Shown here: in pieces, positions 34,610-46,684 of the stretch
Numbering within the stretch: the stretch's first letter is position 1
How the letters are laid out: every line of letters starts with the position of its first letter
Assembly (NCBI GenBank): GCA_964006375.1
Contig: OZ023264.1
Coordinates: 171,714,295 to 171,778,294 of the forward strand
Direction: 5' to 3'
DNA length: 64,000 bases
DNA from: Tillus elongatus
Taxonomy: Eukaryota > Arthropoda > Insecta > Coleoptera > Cleridae
Made by a program: the position numbers and the translations under genes
The notes under the pieces: model-generated
Seen by the model: only the letters and a program-made list of their open reading frames with translations
Databases searched by the model: none
What the model was told of the DNA's origin: nothing

Positions 34610-35935
34610 TCTAATTCAGCCAGTATTTTAGAGTGCCTGTATACGGCAGCTCGATTTTTTCGACGAGTCATACAAACAATATCTGAATGCATCATTTTCT
34701 TGGCGCTCAGGTCTCTATTGGTACAAACGCCTTTTTACAATTTGTAATATGTGCTTTTGCTATGTGCCAAGAACGTGAAAAGTTAGAAAACAATTGAAAT
34801 TAATCAAAAACGGTGAATGATATCAATTTTTCTCCTTAAATCATGAATTATAAATCGATAGAGAATGCAAACATCCAATAACATAAGGGGTGCTCTATTA
34901 AAAAAAGAAACTGTGGTTCACCAACGACTTATGGGCCAGCCTGTAATTATCAAAATAATTTGACAAGAGGAAGCTCCAAACACCCTGTAATTAACGTATA
35001 TAATTTTTGATCGTATATAAAAAATATTGAGTTTTACCGTAGAAATGCGTCACCCGGTATATGTGTAAACAGACAGAAACTGGAACTTACCCCGTAGATG
35101 GGTTCGCGGTGATTTGAAGATATCTTCTTAAAAGTCATAAGTCTACGAAAATTTGCTAACATATAGCTGAAACTGCTGCGAAAGCATCAGAAAGGAGTTT
35201 ACTTGAAATGGATTTTCCGATAATATTTTAGTAAAATAAATGACAATGATGGTTAAAGCTGAAACTTAAGGCTTTGTAAAACACACCTATTATGACATTT
35301 CTTCTGCACAATCCGTATTTGTTTTAGGTGATGTGTCTGAAAATTGCAAACTTGACGTTTTAAGTCGTGACTTTAACGTTTTAAGATAAAAAAGTTAAAA
35401 AAAAAAATCAAAATATTTTTCTGCTACTTCTTGACCTTTTCGCGCCAAGAAAACTTAACCCTTGTATGTAATATTCAATAGGTTTTGTAAACCACACAAA
35501 ATAATTTGTTCTTGTGCTTTCCTTTGATCACCAGTGACACCCAATTTTTTTAAATGCCTATAACTTTTTTTGCTTTTAACGTAGACATCCTAATTTCGGC
35601 ATGTGGGGTAAATTTGATAGTAGAAACGTATATGCCAAATTTGGTTGTCATAGCTTTGTTATTTGCGGAGGTAAAAAAATGTCCGGAAGAAAATCGAAAA
35701 GTTTCCCGGATAAACTAGTCAAATTTTCCTGGCTAACGAACTTCTCCAAGCCACTTACAAAAGGAAGGTACGTACCAAATTTCATTAAAATCGGCTCATT
35801 ATTTTACTAAAATGAAGGACAATGATGGTTGAAGCTGAATCTTAAGGCTTTGTAAAACACACTTCTTACGACATATCGTCGACATATTCATATTTGTTCC
35901 AAATTTGTTATAAATAAACACAGATCTCTTCATTT
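34610..35935 (-). repeat. Family A repeat, minus copy
   Basis: Contains ACTTATGGGCCAGCC, TTTACCGTAGAAATGCGTCACCC, GACAATGATGGTTAAAGC, CGTGACTTTAACGTTTT, CTGGCTAACGAACTTCTCC in inverted family order. It lacks the microsatellite. A second ATGAAGGACAATGATGGTTG block from 35812 shows a partial internal duplication. Confidence 0.6.
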
Positions 35936-36017
35936 AAAGACATATTTGCCATTAAAAACATTCACTACCATAACGCACTTGGTGCGTCCAGCCTGTTTTT
36001 CAATGTTAGAGCCTCTC

Positions 36018-37258
36018 ATTTTTAGTGAATTTTCTTTAAAAAACTTCACTAATGAGGAGATCACGACTTTTGAATTTTGAAAATTTTTTTTCAAATGAGC
36101 ACTATTTAGGACCCCTGGAACCCAAATCCGAGGTCGGTTTCAGACTTTAGATGTTTATATATATTTATTTATTTATGTTTCACACCTATAACTTAAAAAA
36201 TAACGGACCGATTTTGATAAAACTTCTTGAGTACCTTCCTTTCGCAAGTGGCTTGGATAAGTTTTTTAGCCAGGAAAATCTGCCGAGGTTTTCCCGGAAA
36301 ATTTTGTGTTTCCTCTCGAAAAAAATCGAAAAAAAATTTTTTCTCCAAAATTAACAAAGAAAGGGTACCTAAATTTCATACGCGGGTTTACATCATTTTA
36401 GGTGAGTTACCTACCAAAATTTAGATTTAGGCATTTAAAGAAAAATAAATTTGGGTTTTCCTCAAAACGTCAAAGTCGCGAATTAAAATGTCAAAATTGG
36501 TAATATTTAGGCAATGATCCTGAAATTAATATTAGCTATGGAAAGAAAATGTCTCAAGAAGAATGCTTTACAAAGCCTGATCTCTTAGTTTCAATCGTCA
36601 CTGTCCTTTATTTTACTAAAATATTCCCAGAAAGTTCATTTAAAATAGACCCTTTCTCTGATGCTTTGGCAGTAGTGTTGGCTATAGAGTTTATCGTTTA
36701 ATGGTATATCATTTTCAATGTCAAATTTTCGTAAAAAATCATTAAAGCTCAATATATCCGTTATTATGCAAGTTACGAAAAAAAAATGGTATACATTAAT
36801 TATAGGGTGTCTTGAGCTACATCTTAAAAAATATTTCCACAATTACAGGGTGGCCCATAAGTCGTTGGTGAATCAAATTTTTGTTTTATTTTTAACGAAC
36901 ACGGCCTCTGTTATTGCATTTTTTCATTTTCCATCGAAATATAATACATCTTTGTAAGAAAAGCAATTCTGGACGCAGTAAGTGCGTTATGGTAGCGAAT
37001 TTTCATTAAATGCTTCAAATCTGAAGAGCTCAATTTGCTATTAACCTATAAGGTTGACCAGGAAACCAGTTTTTTCGGGAACAATTTAAGTTTACTTTCA
37101 GAAATTTTTGTACATTTTCAAACAATAAAGTTATTTTGATGAAACATGGCACATTGTTTCTACTATATAGATTGATGCCTGCTTTCTTAAAAAAACATGT
37201 TTGGTATTAAAAACATTTTTATTAAAATTCACTACCATAACGCACTTGCTGCGTCCAG
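36018..37258 (+). repeat. Family A repeat, plus copy
   Basis: Complete block order: palindrome TTAGTGAATTTTC...ACTTCACTAATGAGGAGATC, short TATATTTATTTATTT tract in place of (TA)n, body, GGTGGCCCATAAGTCGTTGG (36849), and the terminal segment from GGACGCAGTAAGTGCG to CGCACTTGCTGCGTCC (about 37240-37256). Good reference copy together with 17657-18978. Confidence 0.65.
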
Positions 37259-39150
37259 AAGTTTTTTATCTCATCAATTCTTTAATGTATACTACTTTTT
37301 TCAAAACCTGATTATGGTTCGACAACGACTGACTCTACTTCTGCTGTAACTACTAGCAACTGCCTATTTGTCGGCTTCTGTGTCTCCTATCAAAGATACC
37401 ATTACATGTGTTAATTTACATTCGTAGCGTTTTCTACAACATGGTCGGGTGATCCTTGGGATGAACTTTTTTTTTCGAAAACATGGGTGGACCCGTTGCG
37501 CCGGCTTTCACTGTCGCTTGAAATAGTCCGAACTGTTAAAAACACAACCGCGCCAAAAATCTCAAATGATCGAATAAATAACTTTTTTTAAGCGCGCAGG
37601 TACTGATCCCACTTCTGATTTGTAAGAAAATAGAGAAAAGTCCAATTGAATGGTTTATTGAAATTAACTGTACATCGTAAGGGAATGCTAATTTTTAGGT
37701 ATATTAAGTACCTACATGTGCCGCAAACCGTCGCCTATTGGAATGTGTCCTCTTTCAGGCCCATCTTGCCCTGCTCGGCTGCACCTGTACCCTCCTACCA
37801 TCACCACCAATAAACCCAGGGATCACCATCGGCTGCATGTTAGGGAAGATACGGTGTTGCCAGCTTAGACCTTCGAAAACTGCAGTTTCCTTCGGGACGA
37901 TTCTTACATATCATAGATATTCTCTATCAATAGATTATTATGTGTCAAGAAGCACCTCAATTCGAAGGTCAAAGACAAGCAATCCTTAATAATGAAACCA
38001 ATTTTATTAAACATAATAGAACGTTACGTTTCTTCCCATATTCAAAGTAAAGTCGTGTTATTTATTTCGTAATATTTTGCTCATCGTACATATTTACTTC
38101 ATCCGTAAATTAAGTGAATATTCAGTTACACACACGTGAAAACTCTGAAACGATGTCACCTTGACTACGCCGTGTTCTCAGCATAAAAGACTGAAGCTGT
38201 ATAAGTTGTAATCTGAACACTCCTTTGAATACGATAAGCGCCTTATGATATAGTGTCAATCTTATAGTTGAACATAATTCGTCGGCAAACGAACGTATAA
38301 AGACTTTGTACTTGTACATTCAAGAATATAAATTTCTCAGTCTAACTATATTTCCCAAGGTGTAAAAGCTTTTCCAGCTTTTCAAGGAAAATTTGCGTTC
38401 AGACAGATATATTGCTTTACCCAACTCGATGCAAATGTTAGCTTATGGTTGCTAGAAATATTTGCATTTTTGTTGTTAATTCGGTTATGATTTTTAGTAA
38501 AAACATTTTAAAAAACAGAGGAGCAGGTGTTTTCTAATTTCTTTTGTTAAATATTAAAAGAAAACGCAATTATTTTATGGACAGAAATAAAAAGTCTGTA
38601 CTTCCTCAGCATGATTTTATACTTATTATTAGTTATAAGACAAGTCGAGGAATTATGACGTTATTTGACAGCCTACCACGTACTTGATTTTTCAGTAAAT
38701 AACAACCACTCTCTAAATTACCATCGATCTGAGTAATATTTTATTTTTTTGTGATGAAACTAATAATTTTATGAAAAAATGTCAAGATTTAAAAAAGTTG
38801 CTAAATAAATCCTTCTTTCTAAATCATTTTTTTAATAGAAAACGTTACTCACAATAAAAAGTACTGATAAAAAATAATGTAAGGGTAGGTTTCTTCACCC
38901 TCTTGTGATAACATTATAGGATTAGAAAATCAATTTAAAACTGTCATTTTGTTAGCCTTATGCACCTGCAAAATTTCGTTTTTTTTTAAATTATTTCATA
39001 ACGGGGAAATAATGAAAACTTTTTTTGACAAAATTTCAAAGGGCTGTAACTTGGAGGAGAATGGGTTTCAAGAAAAACTTTATAAAGAAGACACCCCTTA
39101 GTTTTCGCCAAAGAATCATCTTGTAAAATTTTTCGCATCAATTTAGAAAC
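37259..39150. other. Unassigned interval
   Basis: No domain-bearing frame. An 83-codon frame at 37738-37989 (plus) with Cys/Pro is not convincing. The stretch 38960-39150 with TCAAAGGGCTGTAACTTGGAGGAG resembles terminal regions of Tc1/mariner elements but has no partner end. Confidence 0.35.
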
Positions 39151-39154
39151 ACCT

Positions 39155-39574
39155 TTATATTACTCTGTTAGTTGGGACTATTTCTGAGATCGATTTAGAA
39201 GGCAAGGTGGGAAATATTTGCTGAAATTTACTTTTTACTATGGCTTGTTGTTTTCTCCATTGGTCTGACCATTCTTTTCTCATGTGACGTTTACAGGTAG
39301 GAAGAAGATTTCTCGTTAAGAGGATATTGCAACTCTCTCCTATTATTGTTGCATTTTTTGCCAGTTTACCTGCTTCTTCATTGCCCTTGATATGTGCATG
39401 TGCTTTTATCCACATAAATATAGCCGTTTTTCTAGACCTCGCTAAGTTCATGTAATTGGATCTAATAATGCCCATAAGTGGGTCCTTGAATACATTAGAG
39501 GGCTCCTTTAGAGCCAAGAGTAACGACTTGCTGTTGGTTATTATTATACATTTGGAGTGAAATGCTATTTCCAT
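39155..39574 (-). pseudogene. LINE RNase H domain fragment
   Basis: An open minus frame of about 139 residues with TNSKSLLLAL, then WIKAHAHIKGNEEAGKLAK and a helical tail (HMRKEWSDQWRKQ). These are the late motifs of the RNase H domain at the C-terminus of I/R1-type LINE ORF2. The first catalytic Asp region is missing, so the fragment is 5' truncated. It is distinct from the CR1/Jockey-like LINEs in this window, which lack RNase H. Confidence 0.75.
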
Positions 39575-39749
39575 GGAGATTTCAAAAGCTTGTTTATTTT
39601 GTTTCTTTATTTATATTTTCACACAAAAATAATTATCTTTATATTAATACTCAAACTTGTGGTTAAGTAGTTATTTGATTAATAAACTAATTTTTAAAAT
39701 CAGTTTAAAGACAAATAGAGTGTAAGTGTAAGAAACAGCACATCACACA

Positions 39750-40773
39750 TTTACTTTTTTATGGCATCATCTTCCGCAATTAACTCTATAATTTGGATTC
39801 TCCATAGACCAATGCCGTGCATTTTGGGAATTTACCACCCCATTAGTGGTCAAAGTGGATTCTTCCGAAAAAATAATACTTCTGCCAAAATTGTGATTTT
39901 GTAGATATTGCTCGCCGTACCATAAACAAAAATTTAATCGTTTTGTCTCGTCATTTTCTTCCAAAGTGTGTATAAGTTTTGCTTTGAAAATTTTCACCTT
40001 GTTGGTACGATAAATTTGTTGTAAATGTGGTTTGCTTATATTGCCAATTTCTAATGCCCTTCTTCTTAATGATAATTTCGGAAAAGGCCTAACAGAATCC
40101 ATAGCTAATGCAGCTGCATCACTGTCTTCTTCATTTAGGTCGGATTTTGTCTTCTTAACATTTAAAACACTCCCAGTACGCATAACTTTTTTTACACCAG
40201 TAGCGGGAATCGAATAATTTGGCCAGCGTTCAAGGAATTTTCTTATCACTCCCTGATAAGAATGTTCTTCACCCAAACCATAGCACCTCACAATAAACAC
40301 TTTTTGTTCTGTTGTTAACGTTTTTAAATACAGAAGCTTGCCGTTCGTGACAAATAAAATTGACGTTTCAATTTTCCAAATAAGTTGTATCCGAGAAACG
40401 AACAACAAGGCAGAGCTCAAGTAGCCATGCAACTCGCCAATTATTGCTTCGAATGTCCATTTGTGCGTTTACTTTACTTTTTTTATTTGTTGAGATGAAA
40501 GCAAACCTACCCCAAGTTTAATTATGGTTACGCCTTTTTTTAATACAGTTTCAAGTATTTTTTAAAGTACACCTATTCACAGAAGCCGTCGAACGTCATT
40601 TAAATAAAGTCGCAGCGAAAAAAAAATCATAGTAAGCTGATCTCTTTGAAAATTGAGAGCCTGTCATAAATTTTAATTCTAAACAATTTTCGTTAATAAA
40701 TTTTTGCGGAATCTTCATAAACGAAGGTAGTTTACTCTTAATACATTTCATTACATCAGTTGTAAACCACCCT
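39750..40773 (-). mobile_element. mariner-superfamily element, 5' part
   Basis: The right end (40756-40773) reads TTGTAAACCACCCTGTATA, i.e. an ACAGGGTGGTTTAC-type terminus in the sense of the gene. The left (3') end with the rest of the transposase is deleted. Confidence 0.5.
39767..40432 (-). pseudogene. mariner-superfamily transposase, N-terminal two thirds
   Basis: Open for about 221 codons. An HTH pair (TTEQKVFIVRCYGLGEE... and LSLRRRALEIGNISKPHLQQIYR) is followed by a FSEESTLTTNGVVNSQNARHWSMENP block. Family members normally have FSDE here; the first catalytic Asp reads Glu. The gene stops at 39767 before the second and third acidic motifs, so the catalytic core is lost. The N-terminal end is uncertain, as the first residues before about 40330 look like upstream sequence. 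Confidence 0.72.
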
Positions 40774-40920
40774 GTATATTAATTGATTTTGTTCATTTTC
40801 TCAATATCTCAGTTTAAGACAAAGCAGGAGCGATTCCCAGAATATCAGATTCTAATTCGAAATTTTTTTGTCACTTATACCTTACCCACACTCAATCCGT
40901 GGACACACTGTATGATGTTT

Positions 40921-40923
<3 letters not shown>

Positions 40924-41005
<82 letters not shown>
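40924..41005. repeat. (TA)n microsatellite
   Basis: About 41 TA units, not obviously inside a family A copy. Confidence 0.95.
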
Positions 41006-41007
<2 letters not shown>

Positions 41008-41149
41008 CATATTTGTCGTTTTATGTGTATTTTGCAAATAAAATGAGTCTTTATTTATTCTTTATATGTGTTTTCTAGATATATGTTATACCACATATAT
41101 TTTAAATATCCCGGATTTTGACTCCATACTTCGTAGGGTAAATATAGTG

Positions 41150-41297
41150 TGTGTGTGTGTTTTTTTCCTTTAACGTCCGCCTATTTCCGCGACTATGGCC
41201 AATCACCGACGCTAGGGAGCAGTTTCACCTCACTATCCTGGAAATTTTTGCCGAACCACTGCCTTTTTGTAAGGAGGGTAGGTATATTTAACGTGCC
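41150..41297 (-). mobile_element. SINE copy (b), 5'-truncated
   Basis: Holds only the 3' conserved part (complement of GACGTTAAAGG...GTCGCGGAAATAGG...CAGTGG) with a (GT)n tail on the left. It stops at GTGCCCAA near 41300, where family A begins. Confidence 0.75.
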
Positions 41298-41300
41298 CAA

Positions 41301-41604
41301 AATAGTTAGGACTGTAGGCTTAAAAACAAAGAAAAGTTATAAGCATTTCAAGACAAAAATGGTGTTTTCCTCAAAGCGTCAAAGTCGCGATTTGAAACGT
41401 CAAAATTGGCAATATTTAGACAAAGAACCTGAAACAAATACGGATTATGTAAAGAAAATGTCTGCAAACCCTTAAGTTTCAGCTTCAACCGTCATTGTCC
41501 TTCATTTTACTAAAATGTTTCAAGAAAATTCATTTCAAATAGACCCTTTCTCTGATGCTTTAGAAAGTTTTAGTTTATGATTTAACGGTCTATAATTATT
41601 AGCT
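41301..41604 (+). repeat. Family A fragment, left of SINE insertion
   Basis: GTCAAAGTCGCGATTTGAAACG, GTCATTGTCCTTCATTTTAC and GACCCTTTCTCTGATGC in plus order. It continues at 42102 beyond the SINE. Confidence 0.65.
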
Positions 41605-42089
41605 GTGTGTGTGTGTGTTTTGTTTCTTTAACGTAGGCCTATTTCCGCGACTATGGCCAATCACAGACGCTAGGGAGCAGTTGCACCTCACGATCCTGGA
41701 AATCTTTGCCTTTCTGTCAGAAGGGGGTCTATAATTATTAGCTGTGTGTGTGTTTTGTTTCTTTAACGTAGGCCTATTTCCGCGACTATGGCCAATCACA
41801 GACGCTAGGGAGCAGTTGCACCTCACGATCCTGAGAATCTTTGCCTTTCTGTCAGAAGGGTAGGAATCTTTAACATGCCCAACATCGCATGGACACGAAA
41901 CCGACGGCTTTGTGCCTCCTCCGAAGGGTGGCACGTGCAGACATTCAACTTGCTCAGATACAATGCCATAACCTCGGTTGATGTTAATGTTAAAGTTTGT
42001 ACTGAAAAAGTGAAAAGAGAACCCTGGGATCGAATCCAGTACCCTTCGGTTCAGAGGAACACGTTCTTACCTCTGAAGCACCGAAGCTC
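41605..42089 (-). mobile_element. SINE copy (c/d) with a 3' tandem duplication
   Basis: A full SINE with the tRNA-like head at about 42010-42089 (B box GGGTTCGATCCC-like, A box GTGCTTCAGAGG region). TAATTATTAGCT flanks it at 41593-41604 and 42090-42101. The first about 138 bases (41589-41726), including the left duplication, are repeated at 41727-41864, so a tandem duplication followed insertion. Confidence 0.82.
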
Positions 42090-42101
42090 TAATTATTAGC
42101 T

Positions 42102-42416
42102 AATATTCGTTAATGACGAGACCGCGACTTTTGAATTTTAAAAAGATTTCATCAAATGAGTGCAAACTAGGCCCCTGGAATTTATACCCGAGTTTAGTTT
42201 CAGTTTTTACCTGCTTACATATATACAGGGTGATGCATTTCTACGGCAAAGCTCAATATAATTGGTATTATACAACATACGAGCAAAAATTGTATACGTT
42301 AATTATAGTCTTGATCTGCATCTTATAACATTATTTTGACAATCACAGGTGGGCCCAAAAGTCGTTGGTAATACCTACAATTTTGTTTGAAAACCCTTAT
42401 ATTATTGAATTTTTGC
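42102..42416 (+). repeat. Family A fragments, right of SINE insertion
   Basis: TTCGTTAATGACGAGACCGCGAC, then TACAGGGTGATGCATTTCTACGGCAAAGC and GGTGGGCCCAAAAGTCGTTGG blocks. Confidence 0.55.
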
Positions 42417-42427
42417 GTTTTTATGTA

Positions 42428-42783
42428 TGTGTGTGTGTTTTTTGTTTAACGTCGGCCTATTTCCTCGACTATGGCCAATCACCGACGCCAGGGAGCAGTT
42501 TCACCTCACTATCCTGGAAATTTTGCCGGACCCCTGCCTTTCTGTAACGAGGGTAGGGATATTTAACGTGCCCAACATCACATGGACACGGGACCGACGG
42601 CTTTACGCCCCCTCCGAAGGGCGGAACGTGCAGACATTCAACTTGCTTAATTACACTGTCAGAACCTCGATTGATCTTAATGTTACAGTTTGTACTGTAA
42701 AAGTGAAAGGAGTACGCCAGGATCGAACCCAGTACCCTTCGGTTCAGAGGCACACGTTCTTACCCCTTAACCACCGAGGTTCT
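42428..42783 (-). mobile_element. SINE copy (e), full length
   Basis: 356 bp. The tRNA-like head on the minus strand has A box GTGGTTAAGGGGTAAG (about 42760-42775) and B box GGGTTCGATCCTG (about 42719-42731). The 3' end is GACGTTAAACAAAAAACACAC. The 11-bp duplication GTTTTTATGTA is at 42417-42427 and 42784-42794. Confidence 0.87.
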
Positions 42784-42830
42784 GTTTTTATGTAAATTTG
42801 ATCCATGCTTGTAAGAAAAAAATCATAACG

Positions 42831-43078
42831 CAGTAAGTGCGTTTTGGTGGGGAATTTTCATTCAATGTTTCAAATTTCAATAAGTCAATTTGCTATTAAC
42901 CTAAGGTTTGTGGGCTGGGAAACCAGTTTTCTCGCAAAAATTTTATTTTCGGAAAATAGATTTGTACATTTGACAAAATATGGTGCATTCTTTCTACTAT
43001 ATATGTTATACCGGTATTTGCTGTTAAAAACAGTGTTATGAAAATTCAGTTTCATAACGGATTTGGTGCGTTAAGACT
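42831..43078. repeat. MITE-like solo end of family A (diverged)
   Basis: AACGCAGTAAGTGCGTTTTGG on the left and ATAACGGATTTGGTGCG on the right, with the family's interior (GAAACCAGTTTTCTCG). Confidence 0.5.
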
Positions 43079-43473
43079 TTTTATTTTAAGTTAGCTATAT
43101 TCTTTTATTTCAGGCACTATCCAATTCATTACCCTTCCAGCAAAGTATATGATATTAATAAATACCACCATCAAGAATAGCTTTGTTATTTGAATTATTC
43201 TTCAAACAACAACCAATAACTGGCATCCCTGATTTGGCGTAGGTATAATTTTTTATCTTGATATTGCACAATTGAAATACTTTTCGCTTATGTACTTACT
43301 ATAGAGTCTGTTCATACAAATATAAAAACATTTTGAATGGTTTGGTTTAAAAAAGGATAGTAAAAAAAAAATCTTTGAGAATCGTTACAACGCTTATTTC
43401 GCTAAGCACTTTAGGGTTCCAATTGGCACTCATTTAAAAAATATATTTCGATAATTCTAAAGTCATTGCTTCT
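43079..43473. other. Unassigned interval
   Basis: AT-rich, no frame or repeat recognised. Confidence 0.35.
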
Positions 43474-44023
43474 ATAAGAGCGATATTTTTTTATGGAGAT
43501 TCGTTAAAAATAACATATTTTGAACAAACAGATACAATGGGGGAATGTATCTTCGTTATAATGTAATAGGTTGATATCAAAACAAAACAAAAATAACTAA
43601 CTTGTGTTTACCAGTGCAGTAACAAAATTGACAGATCTGCTGGCAGGATTACATAAATAAGAACAAAGAAATTATATTTTGAAAAAATGTTGCTGATATC
43701 CTGGTACAACTTTAAAAACACAAAGTCCTGTGTCGCCTAAAAGGGTCATGTATGAGCGATATTTTTTGTATGGAGATTCGTTAAAAATAACATATTTTGA
43801 ACAGACAGATACAATGGGGGAATGTATCTCCGTTATAATGTAATAGGTTGATCAAAACAAAAAACAAAAAAAACTAACTTGTGTTTACCAGTGCAGTAAC
43901 AAAATTGAAAGATCTGCTGGCAGGATTACATAAATAAGGACAAAGAAATTAGATTTTGACAAAATGTTGCTGATATCCTCGTACAACTTTAAAAACACAA
44001 AGTCCTGTGTCGCCTAAAAGGGA
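43474..44023. repeat. 276-bp direct tandem duplication
   Basis: A unit beginning GAGCGATATTTTTT...GGAGATTCG and ending AAGTCCTGTGTCGCCTAAAAGG occurs at about 43474-43749 and again at about 43750-44023. There are only a few substitutions and small indels. Non-coding, content unknown. Confidence 0.9.
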
Positions 44024-44764
44024 CCTGTATACACATCAAGACCGTCAAACAGCCCTAAAGGTTCCAATACCCAATATGGCTACAATAAACCACAGAGCGT
44101 GACGTAATAGAGTCATTACACAGCAAGCCCTAGTGGACCCATTTAGTCAACCAAGGGTCGCCGTTGAAGTGCCTCCTATTGCATTACAAACGCCTTTTAT
44201 TTAATACCTCGCGGGAGTGAAACTGTTATGTTATGGTGTGTACACAGCCAAACGTCGAACGAAGGAATGCAAATCAGACTCTGTTTGTACAGTGTCGTAT
44301 ACGTTTGAAGGCGGAGTAAAAGGTAGAGGATCTCCTGTGAAATGTGGATGTCAGCAGCTAAATATATTGATGAGGTAGTGACTTTTATGATTAGGGTGAC
44401 CAAAAATGTAATTTTAAGTTCCCTAAAGATTTTTTTTTGGTAAACAAATATCCTAGTTTTCACTAAAAAAGTTTTTTATAGACTCTAAGCTAAGCAAGCA
44501 ACAAAAAAAATCTACGGTGGGTACTATTATCGCAGTCTAAAGGCGATGTCGCTTTGTTGGCACAATCATCTGTCTCCAGCAGCAATTTACATTTTATTTT
44601 AGTTTTCTTACTTTATCACTCGGACGAGGTTTTTCAGGGGCCTTTCTCTTGGTCTGCTTTTTTATTTATTTTTGACGAATCCACATCGTCTGCATACAAG
44701 GTTACATTGGAGGCTAAATTATTATTTTTATTTGCCATCAGGAAATTACATGGCGTGTTTAAAC
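44024..44764. other. Unassigned interval
   Basis: No domain or repeat recognised. Frames up to 88 codons without similarity. Confidence 0.35.
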
Positions 44765-45068
44765 GGAACTGGGTTTTATCTCAGGTTTCTCCTCTCACTT
44801 TTTTAGTACAAACTGTAACATTAACATCAACCGAGGCTCTGACATTGTATTTGAGCAAGTTGAATGTCTGCACGCTCTGCCCTTTGGAGGGGGCGTAAAG
44901 CCGTCGGTCCCGTGTTCGTGCATTGTTGGGCACGTTAAAGATCCCTCCTTACAGAAGGGCAGGGATTTAGCAAAATTTCCAGGCTAGTGAGGTGAAACTG
45001 CTCCCTGGCGTCGGTGATTGGCTATAGTCGCGGATATAGGCCGACGTTAAAGAAACAAAACACAAATA
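44765..45068 (+). mobile_element. SINE copy (f), plus strand, damaged head
   Basis: Runs AACTGGGTTTTATCTCAGG (degraded B box), body with CATCAACCGAGG and TGCACGCTCTGCCCTTTGGAG, and 3' end GGCCGACGTTAAAGAAACAAAACACAAATACAC. The A-box half is not recognisable. Confidence 0.75.
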
Positions 45069-46440
45069 CACACATGACGTGTCAGGTAAATAATATATGT
45101 ATACACATACACACAGGTGGTCAAATAGATAAAATACAATGGTTGAAAAGAACACCACAAAGATACTAGGAACCAACAATAAACAAATCAATTCATATAT
45201 AAATATATAGGCAACCAAACAACACAAAATACACTTAAAGTCTCTAAGGCGCTGGTTTAATAGCCCACACCAACCAGTCCCAAAATTGTCATCCACTAAA
45301 TACAGTGTCCTTCCCAGCAGTATTCTTTTAACCTCTCTGACAAATAATTATCAGGCATTTCCTTTAAATCACTTGGCAGTCTGTTATACAGCTTCAAACC
45401 TAGATAGTTTGCACCCAATTGAGTTCCAGCCAGTCTGTGATATGGTATGCTAACGTTAGCTTTCTTTCTGGTATAATAAGTATGTAACTGTCCACTGGCC
45501 AAAAATAAGTCTTTATTTTGTTGTACATAGTTTAAGCAGGCAAAAATAAACACTGATACTACGGTAAGTATACGCTCCTGCTCGAACAACCCACGGCAGC
45601 TAGTCTGCGAAAACACGTGGCACAAGACACGCAACGCCTCTTCCTGCTTCAGGAGCACTTGCTGCAAGCCTGGACTGGATCTCCACAGAAGCACACCATA
45701 ACTAGCGATAGAGTGGGAGTTAGAAAAATATGCCACCTTGCAGGCCTCCTGGCGTACCACAGCTGTCATTCGCCGCATTGTAACAATAGCCGTAGACAAC
45801 GTTCCAAGCAAGGACGAAACATGAGCAGACCAGGCAAGACCATCCTCCAGAATTACACCAATATGCTTTAGCCTCGGCTCACCGCTGTGTCTCTCACCCA
45901 TCACCAGCCGTGGTGTCTTATTTAAGTTTAGTTTTAGAGAGTTTACTCTAAACCACTCATCTGCTTGGTCAAGGCAGGCCCCGGTACGCAGACGCAGAGC
46001 AATCGTCGCTGTTGCTCTGTTAACAACGCTGGTATCATCGGCATAAAGACCGCTCGCATCCGATGCAATGTTGGGCGGCAGATCATTCATATAGATGATA
46101 AAGAGTAGGGGGGGGGGGGTCAAAAATGAACTCTGCGGAACGCCACACTTTACCGTCATCTCATCGGATAGCGTTTATCCTAATATAAAACCTGCCTCCT
46201 ATCCTCCAGGTAAGACGCAGCAAGAGAGAAGGCTGTACCCCTGACACCATAATGTCCCAGCTTCCACAAGGAAAAACACCTTGAAGTTGTATCAAAGGCC
46301 TTACTCAGATCACAAGCTATGACTTCAACATGATGATTTTTCTCATCAAGTCCCTCGACAATACTCATAACAAGTTGGGTCAAGGCTGTGTCTGTTGAAC
46401 GTTTAGGTCTAGAGTTATGGTGAATATCTGAAGGAATGTG
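45069..46440 (-). mobile_element. LINE fragment of a second CR1/Jockey-like family
   Basis: RT C-terminal half plus 3' UTR (45069-45295), the latter ending in a (GTGT)-rich tail next to the SINE. Sequence differs from LINE copies 1-3, so it is another family. 5' truncated near 46440. Confidence 0.8.
45296..46440 (-). pseudogene. LINE reverse transcriptase, palm to C-terminus
   Basis: On the minus strand: RSTDTALTQL-like start, CDLSKAFDT (about 46290-46320), GVPQSSFL with a G10 run at about 46109-46118 that adds extra prolines, and YADDT catalytic box (about 46035-46050). LNLNKT and KHIGVILEDGLAWSAHV follow, with a long thumb tail to a stop at 45296. A stop/frame change near 46170 separates the two parts. 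The last about 285 codons are open, so this is a fairly young truncated copy. Confidence 0.85.
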
Positions 46441-46684
46441 TAATTTTCAGGTGGATATACGTAATTACTGTTACAGATTACTGCATAGCAAGTTTCCAAA
46501 AGCCAAAGACATTCTATCATTAAAATTTGCAGAAACTTTTGCTCTTCTGAATAATACATAGTATTCTTAAAGAAAATTAGCTACCCTAACTCGTGTTTCT
46601 GTGGCAACTATTAACGGAATTCGGAGAAAGTCCGAAAAAATGATACTGTGGGACCAAATAGAGGTAAGAAGGATGACCGCAAAC

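Noticed and set aside
38960..39150. Left partner end for the mariner at 39.8-40.8 kb
   Set aside because: The AAACACCTTTATATT string has the same orientation as the right end, not the inverted one needed.
44554..44898. 114-codon plus frame
   Set aside because: Runs into the SINE and carries no domain.
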